Assembly: GCF_004138215.1 (NCBI RefSeq) | Contig: NZ_RYYS01000103.1 | Coordinates: 22,220 to 86,219 of the forward strand | From: Anaerophilus nitritigenes | GTDB taxonomy: Bacteria > Bacillota > Clostridia > Peptostreptococcales > Thermotaleaceae | Reading direction: 5' to 3' | DNA: 64,000 bases | Part shown: in pieces, positions 45,239-53,665 of the stretch | How the letters are laid out: each line of letters begins with the position of its first letter | How positions within the stretch are numbered: the stretch's first letter is position 1 | The notes under the pieces: generated by a model | Told to the model about the DNA's origin: nothing | What the model saw: only the letters and a program-made list of their open reading frames with translations | Databases searched by the model: none | Program-made: the position numbers and the translations under genes

Positions 45239-46642
45239 ATGATTACGTTTTTTATTTCTATTATTTTATTAATTGCAGGATATTTTATTTATGGAAATGT
45301 TGTTGAAAGAGTTTTTAAAGTAAATGATCAAAACGAAACACCAGCAATTTCTATGCAAGATGGAGTAGATTATATTCCTATGAGTTGGCCAAGAATATTT
45401 TTAATTCAATTTCTAAATATTGCAGGATTAGGACCTATTTTTGGAGCCATTGCTGGAGCATTATGGGGACCTGCTGCATTTTTATGGATTGTGTTTGGAA
45501 GTATTTTTGCAGGGGCTGTGCATGATTATTTTTCAGGAATGCTCTCTCTTCGCCATAAAGGAACAAGTGTATCAGAGATTGTAGGTATTTATCTTGGAGA
45601 TGTTGCAAAATTTGTTATGAGAATTTTTAGCGTAGTATTACTAGTATTAGTAGGAGTTGTATTTGTTATGGGTCCTGCAGGACTGCTTAAGAATCTTACA
45701 GGACTCGATATGGATTTATTAATAGGCATTATTATCATTTATTATCTTTTGGCAACAGTCCTTCCAGTAGACAAACTAATTGGAAAAATCTATCCTATTT
45801 TTGGAGCATCTTTATTGATTATGGCAGTAGGAATAGGAGCAGGGATTGTTATAAAAGGATATCATATACCAGAACTGACATTTACAAATCTTCATCCAAA
45901 AGGAACTCCTATTTTTCCATTTTTATTTATTACTATTGCTTGTGGTGCTATATCAGGATTTCATGCAACCCAGTCACCCCTTATGGCAAGGTGTGTAAAA
46001 AAAGAAAGTGAAGGAAGAAAAGTGTTTTATGGAGCTATGATTTCAGAAGGAATTATTGCACTCATTTGGGCTGCTGCATCTATGGCATTCTTTGGAGGAA
46101 CAGAAGGCTTGGCTCAAATTTTAGGAGATGGAGGACCAGGTGTAGTTGTAAATGAAATTTCTAGAACTCTTTTAGGCACTGTAGGAGGAATTTTAGCTGT
46201 ACTTGGAGTAGTAGCCTGTCCTATCACATCAGGAGATACAGCTTTTAGAAGCGCTAGATTAGTTATTGCAGATGCTCTAAATTTAAGGCAAGATAAAAAG
46301 AGTAATAGATTTTATATAGCTATTCCGCTATTTGCAATAGGAGTTTTACTCACAAGAATAGATTTTGGTATTGTATGGAGATATTTTGCTTGGTCTAATC
46401 AAACTTTAGCTATGATTATGTTGTGGGCTTCTTCAACATATCTTGTAAAAAAAGGAAGAAATCATTGGATTTGTACAATTCCTGCTGTATTTATGACTGC
46501 TGTGACGACTAGTTATATATTACAAGCGCCAGAGGGATTTAAAATGGTAGCACAAGTTTCTAATATGATAGGTATCGTAGTAGCAATTATTTTCTTTGGA
46601 TTGTTCATGAAGAAAGGGAAAAATGAAAAAGCTTCTGCATAA
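45239..46642 (+). CDS. cstA: CstA-family transporter (probable pyruvate/peptide carrier)
   Basis: 467-residue carbon-starvation-family membrane protein with about 13 transmembrane segments. Landmarks: SWPRIFLIQFLNIAGLGPIFGAIAGALWGP, HDYFSGMLSLRHKGTSVSEIVG, GFHATQSPLMARCVK and GDTAFRSARLVIAD. This is the shorter CstA type (about 470 residues, against 700 in E. coli), lacking the C-terminal extension. Relatives BtsT and CstA take up pyruvate and are controlled by LytS/LytTR-type systems, which is what precedes it here. Ribosome binding site AAAGGAGGGGAAACT. Confidence 0.92.
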   Translation: MITFFISIILLIAGYFIYGNVVERVFKVNDQNETPAISMQDGVDYIPMSWPRIFLIQFLNIAGLGPIFGAIAGALWGPAAFLWIVFGSIFAGAVHDYFSGMLSLRHKGTSVSEIVGIYLGDVAKFVMRIFSVVLLVLVGVVFVMGPAGLLKNLTGLDMDLLIGIIIIYYLLATVLPVDKLIGKIYPIFGASLLIMAVGIGAGIVIKGYHIPELTFTNLHPKGTPIFPFLFITIACGAISGFHATQSPLMARCVKKESEGRKVFYGAMISEGIIALIWAAASMAFFGGTEGLAQILGDGGPGVVVNEISRTLLGTVGGILAVLGVVACPITSGDTAFRSARLVIADALNLRQDKKSNRFYIAIPLFAIGVLLTRIDFGIVWRYFAWSNQTLAMIMLWASSTYLVKKGRNHWICTIPAVFMTAVTTSYILQAPEGFKMVAQVSNMIGIVVAIIFFGLFMKKGKNEKASA

Positions 46643-46657
46643 GGGAGCTTTTTTTTT
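46626..46657 (+). terminator. Terminator of cstA
   Basis: AAAAAGCT (46626-46633) pairs with AGCTTTTT (46646-46653) over the cstA stop codon, with further T residues. Its last bases merge into the next promoter. Confidence 0.7.
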
Positions 46658-46714
46658 GACAATTTTTGTATAGATACAATATAAAATGTATGGCTATTGT
46701 GATACAATATAAAA
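46656..46714 (+). promoter_or_regulatory. Promoter of the radical SAM gene with a 14-base direct repeat
   Basis: TTGACA (46656-46661), 18-base spacer, TATAAA (46680-46685). The -10 lies inside GATACAATATAAAA (46673-46686), which recurs exactly at 46701-46714, 28 bases on. The repeat could be a regulator site or a second -10. Confidence 0.6.
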
Positions 46715-46763
46715 AGAAATATGATAAAATAAGAATGCAAGTCATAGGAAAGGGGACCTTACA

Positions 46764-47690
46764 TTGAAAAAATATAATCATTTATTTGGACCTATTCCCT
46801 CAAGAAGAATGGGGTTATCTATAGGAGTTAGTCCTATTCCTCCAAAATACTGTAATTATTCTTGTGTATATTGTCAGCTTGGAAGAACTACTAAAATGAG
46901 CAATACAAAAGAGATATTTTTCGAAACAAATATAATTTTAAAAGAGTTCAAAGAGTATCTAAAAGAAAATATAAATTTTGATGTGGTGACAATAGTAGGA
47001 GAAGGAGAGCCTACTTTATATAAAAATATAAAAGAGCTTATTTTAGGACTCAAGCAATTAACTCAAAAACCTGTAGCAGTTATTACGAATGGATCTTCTC
47101 TTCATGAAGAAGAGGTAAGAAATAGTCTTTTAGATGCAGATATTGTACTTCCTTCTTTAGATGCATATGATGAAGAAAGCTTTAGAAAAATAGATCGGCC
47201 TTATAAAAAAATAAAATTTGATGAAATTTATAACGGGCTAATTGATTTTTCAAAGGTATATAAAGGTCAATTGTGGATAGAAACTATGATTATAAAAGAT
47301 ATGAATGATGATAAAGAATCTTTATTAAAACTAAAAGAAATTTTAACACCAATTGATTATGATAGGCTCTATATCAATACCCCAGTAAGACCACCAGCAG
47401 AAGGTTGGGTAGAGATGGCTACTGAAGAAGCCATCAAAAGAGCAGTAGATGTCTTGGGAGGAGTTTCTATTGATATGTTAGCAACAAAAGGATTTTTTAG
47501 TGAAGAAGAGGATGATTATGAAGCTGTTTTAAGTATTATTAAAAGACATCCTATGAATCAATATGAAATTGAAAGTTTTTTAGGATCAAGAAATTGCAAA
47601 AATACAAAAGAAATATTTGAAAAATTTAAAGATGATCAGAAGATATTTATCGTAAACTATAAAGGATATAATACATATAGATGTGAATAA
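46764..47690 (+). CDS. Radical SAM protein (COG0731-like)
   Basis: 308-residue radical S-adenosylmethionine protein. The cluster motif is Cys-x3-Cys-x2-Cys in PPKYCNYSCVYCQLGRT, preceded by FGPIPSRRMGLSIGVSP, the opening of the COG0731 group related to wybutosine-type enzymes. VTIVGEGEPTLY and VITNGSSL follow as in the barrel core. The C-terminal 70 residues form a winged-helix-like segment (HPMNQYEIESFLG). TTG start after AAAGGGGACC. Its specific reaction is unknown; it is co-directional with the kinase gene 20 bases downstream. Confidence 0.87.
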   Translation: MKKYNHLFGPIPSRRMGLSIGVSPIPPKYCNYSCVYCQLGRTTKMSNTKEIFFETNIILKEFKEYLKENINFDVVTIVGEGEPTLYKNIKELILGLKQLTQKPVAVITNGSSLHEEEVRNSLLDADIVLPSLDAYDEESFRKIDRPYKKIKFDEIYNGLIDFSKVYKGQLWIETMIIKDMNDDKESLLKLKEILTPIDYDRLYINTPVRPPAEGWVEMATEEAIKRAVDVLGGVSIDMLATKGFFSEEEDDYEAVLSIIKRHPMNQYEIESFLGSRNCKNTKEIFEKFKDDQKIFIVNYKGYNTYRCE

Positions 47691-47710
47691 ATTAGAGAGG
47701 AGAAAAATTT

Positions 47711-48583
47711 ATGGATAAACCCGTAAAAAGAGTAGCTGCAATTCATGACCTTTCAGGATTTGGAAGATCTTCTTTGTCTGTGATCATCCCTATTTTATCT
47801 ACTATGAAAGTACAAGTATGTCCTGTTCCTACTGCTGTTTTATCTACTCATACTGGAGGTTTTGAAGGATATAGTTTTATAGATTTGACAGATACCATGC
47901 AAAGTTATATTGATCATTGGAAAAGCATAGATATTGATTTTGATTGTATATATAGTGGTTTTTTAGGTTCACCTAAACAAATTGATATTGTTTCTAAATT
48001 TATTGATTTATTTGGGAATCAAGAAAATCTAAAAGTAATAGATCCAGTAATGGGAGATAATGGAACACTATATAGCACTATGAATGAAGAAATGGTAGAG
48101 AAGATGAAAAAACTTATTGGAAAAGCAGATATTATTACTCCTAATTTTACAGAAGCGGCTTATTTATTAGATGAATCTTACGAAACAGAAATCTCTGAAG
48201 AAATAATCAAAAATTGGCTTGTAAAGTTATCTGATATGGGTCCTAAAATAGTAATTATTACAAGTGTACCAGAAAAAGAATGCAAAAATACTAGTGTAAT
48301 TGCTTATGATCGAGAAGGAAAAAAATTTTGGAAGGTAAGTTGTTTATATATTCCTGCTCATTTTCCTGGAACAGGAGATACTTTTACAAGTGTATTAGTA
48401 GGAAGTCTCTTGCAAGGAGATAGTTTACCTGTTGCAATGGACAGAAGTGTACAATTTATTGTATCAGCTATTCGAGCAAGCTATGGATTTGATTATCCTC
48501 AAAGAGAAGGAATATTATTAGAAAGGGTTTTAGAAAATTTAAAGCTTCCTGTTTTTGTAAATAGCTATGAAATTCTTAAATAA
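47711..48583 (+). CDS. Pyridoxal/pyridoxamine kinase (PdxK/PdxY-like)
   Basis: 290-residue ribokinase-fold enzyme that phosphorylates pyridoxal or related B6 vitamers. Family features: VAAIHDLSGFGRSSLSVIIPILS, LSTHTGGFEGYSF, VIDPVMGDNGTLY and the anion-hole/catalytic Asp region FPGTGDTFTSVLVGSLLQG. Ribosome binding site GAGAGGAGAAAAATTT. It lies 20 bases after the radical SAM gene, so the two may be co-transcribed. Confidence 0.9.
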   Translation: MDKPVKRVAAIHDLSGFGRSSLSVIIPILSTMKVQVCPVPTAVLSTHTGGFEGYSFIDLTDTMQSYIDHWKSIDIDFDCIYSGFLGSPKQIDIVSKFIDLFGNQENLKVIDPVMGDNGTLYSTMNEEMVEKMKKLIGKADIITPNFTEAAYLLDESYETEISEEIIKNWLVKLSDMGPKIVIITSVPEKECKNTSVIAYDREGKKFWKVSCLYIPAHFPGTGDTFTSVLVGSLLQGDSLPVAMDRSVQFIVSAIRASYGFDYPQREGILLERVLENLKLPVFVNSYEILK

Positions 48584-48640
48584 AGGAATACATGAATTAC
48601 TCTTTCTTGGTACATAATAATTGAGAAGGAGCGTGATTAT

Positions 48641-49249
48641 ATGCAATTTTATGAAGTGATACAAAATAGAAAAAGTATCAAATCTTTTAAGAAATCACCC
48701 ATTGAAAAAGATCGATTATCTAGAATGATTAATGCAGCTATGCAGTCACCTTCATGGAAGAACCATACATCTTACAAATTTATTTTAGTAGAAGATGAAA
48801 GAGAAAAAAGAGAACTATCAAAAGCTATTATGAATGAAACACCAGAAGCTTCAAAATCTATTGAAGAAGCTCCTATGGTAGCAGTAGTGGTAGGAGAACC
48901 ACTAAATTCTGGAGTCATTACAGACAAAGAATATTACTTAGTAGATGGTGCTATTGCTATGGAACACTTTGTCTTAGCGGCTACGAATGAAGGTTATGGA
49001 ACTTGTTGGATTGCTGCAGTAAATGAAGATCAAGTTAGAAACATTCTTTCTATTCCTCATGAATTTAGAGTCATTGCCATGACACCTATAGGAGAAGTAG
49101 AAGAAAAATCAGAACATGAGGATAAAAAAGATGTAAGAGAACATGTATTTATAAATCAATGGGGAAAAGCGTATACAGAGAATTCTTACTTAAAGAATTC
49201 ATATATAGATCCTTCTTATACAGCAAATGATATACATCCTATACACTAA
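48641..49249 (+). CDS. Nitroreductase-family flavoprotein
   Basis: 202-residue FMN-dependent oxidoreductase. The N-terminal FYEVIQNRKSIKSFKKSPIE with the FMN-phosphate-binding basic residues, AAMQSPSWKNHTSYKFILVED, and DGAIAMEHFVLAATNEGYGTCWIAA are typical. The C-terminal 30 residues after EHVFINQWG are not conserved in type. Substrate unknown. Ribosome binding site GAAGGAGCGTGATTAT. Confidence 0.9.
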   Translation: MQFYEVIQNRKSIKSFKKSPIEKDRLSRMINAAMQSPSWKNHTSYKFILVEDEREKRELSKAIMNETPEASKSIEEAPMVAVVVGEPLNSGVITDKEYYLVDGAIAMEHFVLAATNEGYGTCWIAAVNEDQVRNILSIPHEFRVIAMTPIGEVEEKSEHEDKKDVREHVFINQWGKAYTENSYLKNSYIDPSYTANDIHPIH

Positions 49250-49276
49250 AGCATTATCCATTGGATAATGCTTTTG
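49248..49276 (+). terminator. Terminator of the nitroreductase gene
   Basis: AAAGCATTATCC (49248-49259), loop ATT, GGATAATGCTTT (49263-49274), then T; the stop codon overlaps the left arm. Confidence 0.88.
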
Positions 49277-49383
49277 TTATAGATATGGTTTATTAAAAAT
49301 AAACATGGAAAAATATTTAAATATATGAAACTTTTATTAAGTATTTTCGTCTAAACAATTAAAATGAAAAAAGGGGTGAGAAT

Positions 49384-51471
49384 ATGAAAAAAATTATATT
49401 TTTTTTCATGATATGTTCTTTATTATTTAGTAGCTTACAGCCTATACAATCCTTTGCACAAGAAGATGTAAAATTAGAAAAAGCCATCCAAAAGACAAAG
49501 AAAATTTTTGATATTCCTCAAACATTTACAGAATTTGAGTATGATATTTCTTCTTTTGAGGATGGAAGTAAATGGAATATGAAGTGGTATAGTAAAGATG
49601 AAAAGGAAGGACGAATAGAAGTTTCTGTAGATGAAAAAGAAAATATTACATCTTATTATAAATATAAGCCACGAGATTTTAAAAATAAACTTCCAGTGTA
49701 TAATAAAAATCAAGGGAAAAAAATTGCAGAGAATTTTATTAAAAAAGTAGATGGAGATCTTTTAACACAATTAATATATGAGGAAAATACAATATCCGGA
49801 ATACAAGGTACATATCATTATGACTATATAAGAAAAGTCTATGATCTTCCTTTTTATAAAGATAGTGTGTCTATAGGAGTAAATAGTTATACAGGAGAGG
49901 TAGAAAGCTTTTATAGAAATTGGAGTTATGATATTTCATTTCCAAAGCCTGAAAAAATTTTATCTAAAGAAGAAGCAAAAAAAGCTTTTAAAAAAGAATT
50001 AGGATTAGAGTTAATTTATAAATATAGATATGAAGATGAAAAAGTAAAGCCGTATCTTGTATATACTACAAAATATGGAAGAGACTACTTTATTGATGCT
50101 TTTACAGGAAAAAGAATAAAAATTACAAGACCTATCCTTTATAAGAATAAGTCAGCAATGGATGAAAGTGAGAGTGGAGGAGGAGGGATAAGTAGAAATG
50201 AAATTTCTTTAAATCCAGAAGAATTAAGAGCTGTAAAAGAAGCTGAAAAATTAATATCTAAAAAAGATGCAGAACAAATTGCAAGAAATGAAGAATTATT
50301 AGGAATTACAAAAGATATGGAATTATCTTATGGAAATATTCATAAAAATTGGCCCATGAAAGATTCCTTTACGTGGAATTTATCTTTTGCTAATAAAGAA
50401 GATAAGAATCATCAATATGTAAGTGTAGGAATAGATGCTTTTAGTGGAAAAATCAAAAATTTTTATATTGGAAATGATGAAGAAAAAGAAGAACCTATCT
50501 ATGATCAAGATTATGCTAAAAAAGAAGTGGAAGAATTTTTAAAAAATTTCGTAGGGGAAAAGTATGCTCAAACTATTTATAAAGAAAATACAGAAGATGA
50601 AATAATAGCACAAAATGAAAAGTTATCTTATTATTATTTTACTTATGTAAGAAAAATTCATGGAGTACCCTTTGAAGACAATGCTATTCATGTAAGATTT
50701 AACGCTAAAACTGGAAAAATACAAAGCTTTGATATAAAATGGTTTGATATTTCATTTCCAGCTCCTAGCAAATTAGTATCTATAGATGAGCTATATAATA
50801 AACTTTTTGATGATATAGGCTTTAATCTTTTATACAAAGTAAGTAGGATAAATTCTCAAAAAAATGAGGAAGTAAAATTGGTATATGGAATAGATGAAAA
50901 GAAACCAGCTATATTTGATGCACATACAGGAAAAATACTACAATACAATGGAGATCTTTATCAGGAGAAAAAGAAAATTTTATACAAAGATATTGATGGC
51001 CATAAAGCACAAAAGGAGATTGAAGCTTTAAGAGAATATAATATAGGTTTTAAAGGACAAGATTTTAGACCAGATGATAAAATAAATCAAAAAGACTTTT
51101 TATACCTTCTATCACAAGCATTAAATCCATATGGAGAATATGATGATAAAAATCAAATGTATGAAGAATTGATAAGACAAAATATTATAAAAGAAGAAGA
51201 AAAGAAACCAGATGAAATATTAACAAAAGAACAAAGTGTAAAATTTATTATAAGAGCTTTAAAATATGATGATATAGGAAATATAAAAGGAATTTACAAA
51301 TATCCTTTTACAGATGAGAAAAGTGCTGATCCTAATTTAATTGGACATATTTGTATTGCATATGGATTAGGTATTGTAAAAGGAGAAAATGGAGCTTTTC
51401 ATCCAAAAGAAGAAATATATAGAGCAGATGCAGCCATAGAAATTTATAATTACTTACAAAAAAGCAGGTAA
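49384..51471 (+). CDS. Surface protein with YcdB/PepSY-like repeats and SLH domains
   Basis: 695-residue exported protein with signal peptide ending near residue 25 (SFAQ). Two related regions of about 230 residues (about 30-260 and 290-530) each contain a strand-rich unit with YVRKI/YIRKV-H-G/D-x-PF, a sentence-like SVGVDAFSGKI and FDISFPxPxKL, the pattern of YcdB/YcdC (PepSY-like) repeats. The C-terminal part (about 530-695) carries two to three SLH repeats (YKDIDGHKAQKEIEALREYNIGF, FRPDDKINQKDF, AYGLGIVKGENGAFHP) that would anchor it to the wall. Function unknown; PepSY-like domains are often protease-inhibitory. Ribosome binding site AAAAGGGGTGAGAAT. Confidence 0.83.
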   Translation: MKKIIFFFMICSLLFSSLQPIQSFAQEDVKLEKAIQKTKKIFDIPQTFTEFEYDISSFEDGSKWNMKWYSKDEKEGRIEVSVDEKENITSYYKYKPRDFKNKLPVYNKNQGKKIAENFIKKVDGDLLTQLIYEENTISGIQGTYHYDYIRKVYDLPFYKDSVSIGVNSYTGEVESFYRNWSYDISFPKPEKILSKEEAKKAFKKELGLELIYKYRYEDEKVKPYLVYTTKYGRDYFIDAFTGKRIKITRPILYKNKSAMDESESGGGGISRNEISLNPEELRAVKEAEKLISKKDAEQIARNEELLGITKDMELSYGNIHKNWPMKDSFTWNLSFANKEDKNHQYVSVGIDAFSGKIKNFYIGNDEEKEEPIYDQDYAKKEVEEFLKNFVGEKYAQTIYKENTEDEIIAQNEKLSYYYFTYVRKIHGVPFEDNAIHVRFNAKTGKIQSFDIKWFDISFPAPSKLVSIDELYNKLFDDIGFNLLYKVSRINSQKNEEVKLVYGIDEKKPAIFDAHTGKILQYNGDLYQEKKKILYKDIDGHKAQKEIEALREYNIGFKGQDFRPDDKINQKDFLYLLSQALNPYGEYDDKNQMYEELIRQNIIKEEEKKPDEILTKEQSVKFIIRALKYDDIGNIKGIYKYPFTDEKSADPNLIGHICIAYGLGIVKGENGAFHPKEEIYRADAAIEIYNYLQKSR

Positions 51472-51486
51472 ATCCTGCTTTTTTTT
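51459..51486 (+). terminator. Terminator of the SLH/YcdB gene
   Basis: AAAAAGCAGG (51459-51468), loop TAAAT, CCTGCTTTTT (51474-51483), T-run; overlaps the stop codon. Confidence 0.88.
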
Positions 51487-51542
51487 CATTTATTTGATGA
51501 TATACTTAGGGTATAAAGATTATATTTTAGGGAGGATTAAAA

Positions 51543-52499
51543 ATGATAGAAGAAAAAAAAATCCAAGATTTTAAAGCAGGAGATGATATTCAAAGTTTTT
51601 TTATAGTAAAAAAAATAGAAAAAAAAATTTCTTCTAACAATAAATTTTTTTTGGATTTAACTTTAGGAGATCAAACGGGAGAAATAAATGGGAAAGTTTG
51701 GGATTACAAAGAGGGTCAAGAAGAAGAATTTAAATCAGGAAGTTTAATAAAATTAAGAGGAAGTGTTTCTGAGTGGAAAGGAAAGCCTCAAATTAAAATA
51801 ATTAAAATACGTTTAACAAATGAAGAAGATAACAAAAAAATTCAAGACTTTGTACAATCTGCCCCTATTTCTGCTGAGGATATGTTTGATGAAGTATATA
51901 GCTTTGTAAATAAAATAAAGGATGAAAGAATAAAAAAAATTGTAGATTATATTATTTTAGATTCTAAAGAGAAGCTTATGTATTATCCAGCAGCAAAATC
52001 GCTTCATCATGCCATAAGATCAGGGTTATTGTATCATGTATTGAGGATGTTAAGAACAGGAGAAAAATTAAGTGAAGTATATGAAAATATAAATAAGGAT
52101 CTTTTGTTTGCAGGGATTTTACTTCATGATATAAAAAAGCTTGAAGAACTTAATGCAGATTCATTAGGAATTGCAGAATATAGTACCAAAGGGCAACTTT
52201 TGGGACATATCAATATGGGTATTGATCAAATTGGAAAGGTTGGGGAAACTTTAGAAATAGATGAAGAAATTATCATGATTCTTCAACATATGGTGTTATC
52301 ACATCATTATGAACCAGAGTTTGGAAGCCCTAAAAGGCCTATGATTCCGGAAGGAGAATTGCTTCATTATATTGATATGATTGATGCAAGAATGTACGAT
52401 ATGGAGGATCATTTAAAAAATATTGAAGTAGGAAAATTTACAGAACCTATTTGGTCATTAGACAATAGAAGATTATATAAACCTACATTTTTAAAGTGA
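51543..52499 (+). CDS. yhaM: YhaM-type 3'-5' exoribonuclease (OB-fold plus HD domain)
   Basis: 318-residue nuclease. N-terminal OB-fold (about 10-95; FFLDLTLGDQTGEINGKVWDYKEGQ) binds nucleic acid; the HD phosphohydrolase domain (about 150-300) has SLHHAIRSGLLYHVLRM, LLHDIKKLEEL and the metal ligands in MVLSHHYEPEFGSP. This domain pair and length are those of YhaM, which trims RNA 3' ends with Mn2+. Ribosome binding site TTAGGGAGGATTAAAA. Single gene, with its own terminator. Confidence 0.92.
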   Translation: MIEEKKIQDFKAGDDIQSFFIVKKIEKKISSNNKFFLDLTLGDQTGEINGKVWDYKEGQEEEFKSGSLIKLRGSVSEWKGKPQIKIIKIRLTNEEDNKKIQDFVQSAPISAEDMFDEVYSFVNKIKDERIKKIVDYIILDSKEKLMYYPAAKSLHHAIRSGLLYHVLRMLRTGEKLSEVYENINKDLLFAGILLHDIKKLEELNADSLGIAEYSTKGQLLGHINMGIDQIGKVGETLEIDEEIIMILQHMVLSHHYEPEFGSPKRPMIPEGELLHYIDMIDARMYDMEDHLKNIEVGKFTEPIWSLDNRRLYKPTFLK

Positions 52500-52517
52500 G
52501 TATAAGCTCACTTTTTT
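52493..52517 (+). terminator. Terminator of the YhaM gene
   Basis: AAAGTGAG (52493-52500), short loop, CTCACTTT (52507-52514) and T-run; overlaps the stop codon. Confidence 0.85.
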
Positions 52518-52715
52518 CTATAAAATGATAAGATCATACAATCATATATTGTTTAGATGTATTTGTTCTTCAAAAGAAAAGTTGTATAATAAAAAATAAA
52601 GATATTTTTAGGAGTATAGTAAAAAATAATGTATATAAAATAGACTATAGATAAGAAACATAATAACGGAAAAAAGTGGTATAATAATTTATTATAAAAT
52701 GAGGAGGAGTATACA

Positions 52716-53480
52716 TTGAGGGACTTGCCAATAGGTATATTTGATTCAGGGATGGGTGGAATTAGTGTCTTAAAAGAAATGAAAAAACTTATGCCTTATG
52801 AAGATTATATTTATTATGGAGATTCTAAAAACATACCTTATGGGACAAAAACAAAAGAGCAACTACAAAAGTTGTGTATAAAGATTGGAGATTATTTCAT
52901 AGATAGAGGGGTTAAGGCAATTGTTATTGCATGCAATACAGCTACAAGTGCTTCAGTAGATTTGTTTAGAGAAAGATATAATATTCCTATTATTGGAGTA
53001 GAACCTGCATTAAAACCTGCTATAGAAAAGTATAATAGAGGAAAAATTGTTGTTTTAGCTACAGATGTGACTTTAAAGGAAGAAAAATTTGCAAAACTTA
53101 TGGATCGATATAAAGATGAGGCAAATATTGTAAAGATTCCTGCTCCTAAGCTTGTAACAGTTGTAGAAAATGGAATTACAAGTGGAGAAGAAGCACAAAG
53201 AGCTATTTTAGAAACATTTGAAGGAATCAATATCAAAGAAGTATCATCTATTGTGTTAGGATGTACCCACTACATATTTTTAAAGGATGCTATGAAAAAA
53301 ATATTAGGAGATAATATTGAGCTTATTGATGGAGGGGTAGGGACAGCTCTTCATTTAAAGAATATTCTTGATGAAAAGGGTTGGCTTAAGGAACTTAAAA
53401 AAGAAGGCACCATACAAATAATCAATTCATGTGATGATGAAAAAAAAATAAATCTTACTTATACACTATTAAGGAGCTGA
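52716..53480 (+). CDS. murI: Glutamate racemase
   Basis: 254-residue cofactor-independent racemase supplying D-glutamate for peptidoglycan. Begins PIGIFDSGMGGISVLKEM; the two catalytic cysteines are Cys73 (VIACNTATSAS) and Cys183 (VLGCTHYIFLK); YYGDSKNIPYGTK is the substrate loop. TTG start after GAGGAGGAGTATACA. A TTGTTC-N16-TATAAT promoter (52563-52590) lies upstream. Monocistronic. Confidence 0.96.
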   Translation: MRDLPIGIFDSGMGGISVLKEMKKLMPYEDYIYYGDSKNIPYGTKTKEQLQKLCIKIGDYFIDRGVKAIVIACNTATSASVDLFRERYNIPIIGVEPALKPAIEKYNRGKIVVLATDVTLKEEKFAKLMDRYKDEANIVKIPAPKLVTVVENGITSGEEAQRAILETFEGINIKEVSSIVLGCTHYIFLKDAMKKILGDNIELIDGGVGTALHLKNILDEKGWLKELKKEGTIQIINSCDDEKKINLTYTLLRS

Positions 53481-53498
53481 GGATGATCCTCAGCTTTT
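53474..53498 (+). terminator. Terminator of murI
   Basis: AGCTGAGGAT (53474-53483), one-base centre, ATCCTCAGCT (53485-53494), then TTT; includes the stop codon. Confidence 0.8.
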
Positions 53499-53665
53499 GC
53501 ATATAAATGGATAATTCACGTAAAAATAGAAACAGCTTTTTTTGAGCCAAATGGAGGAAAATGACGAAAATTGTAGAAAATATAATTATAAAAATAAACT
53601 AAGATCGGAGTTATGGAAAATATTACAATGGGTATTTATAGGATAAAAAGGGGGAGATGATATGT

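Noticed and set aside
53481..53665. Cyclic-di-GMP riboswitch before the HD-GYP gene
   Set aside because: No GEMM-type conserved core could be recognised; only AT-rich sequence.
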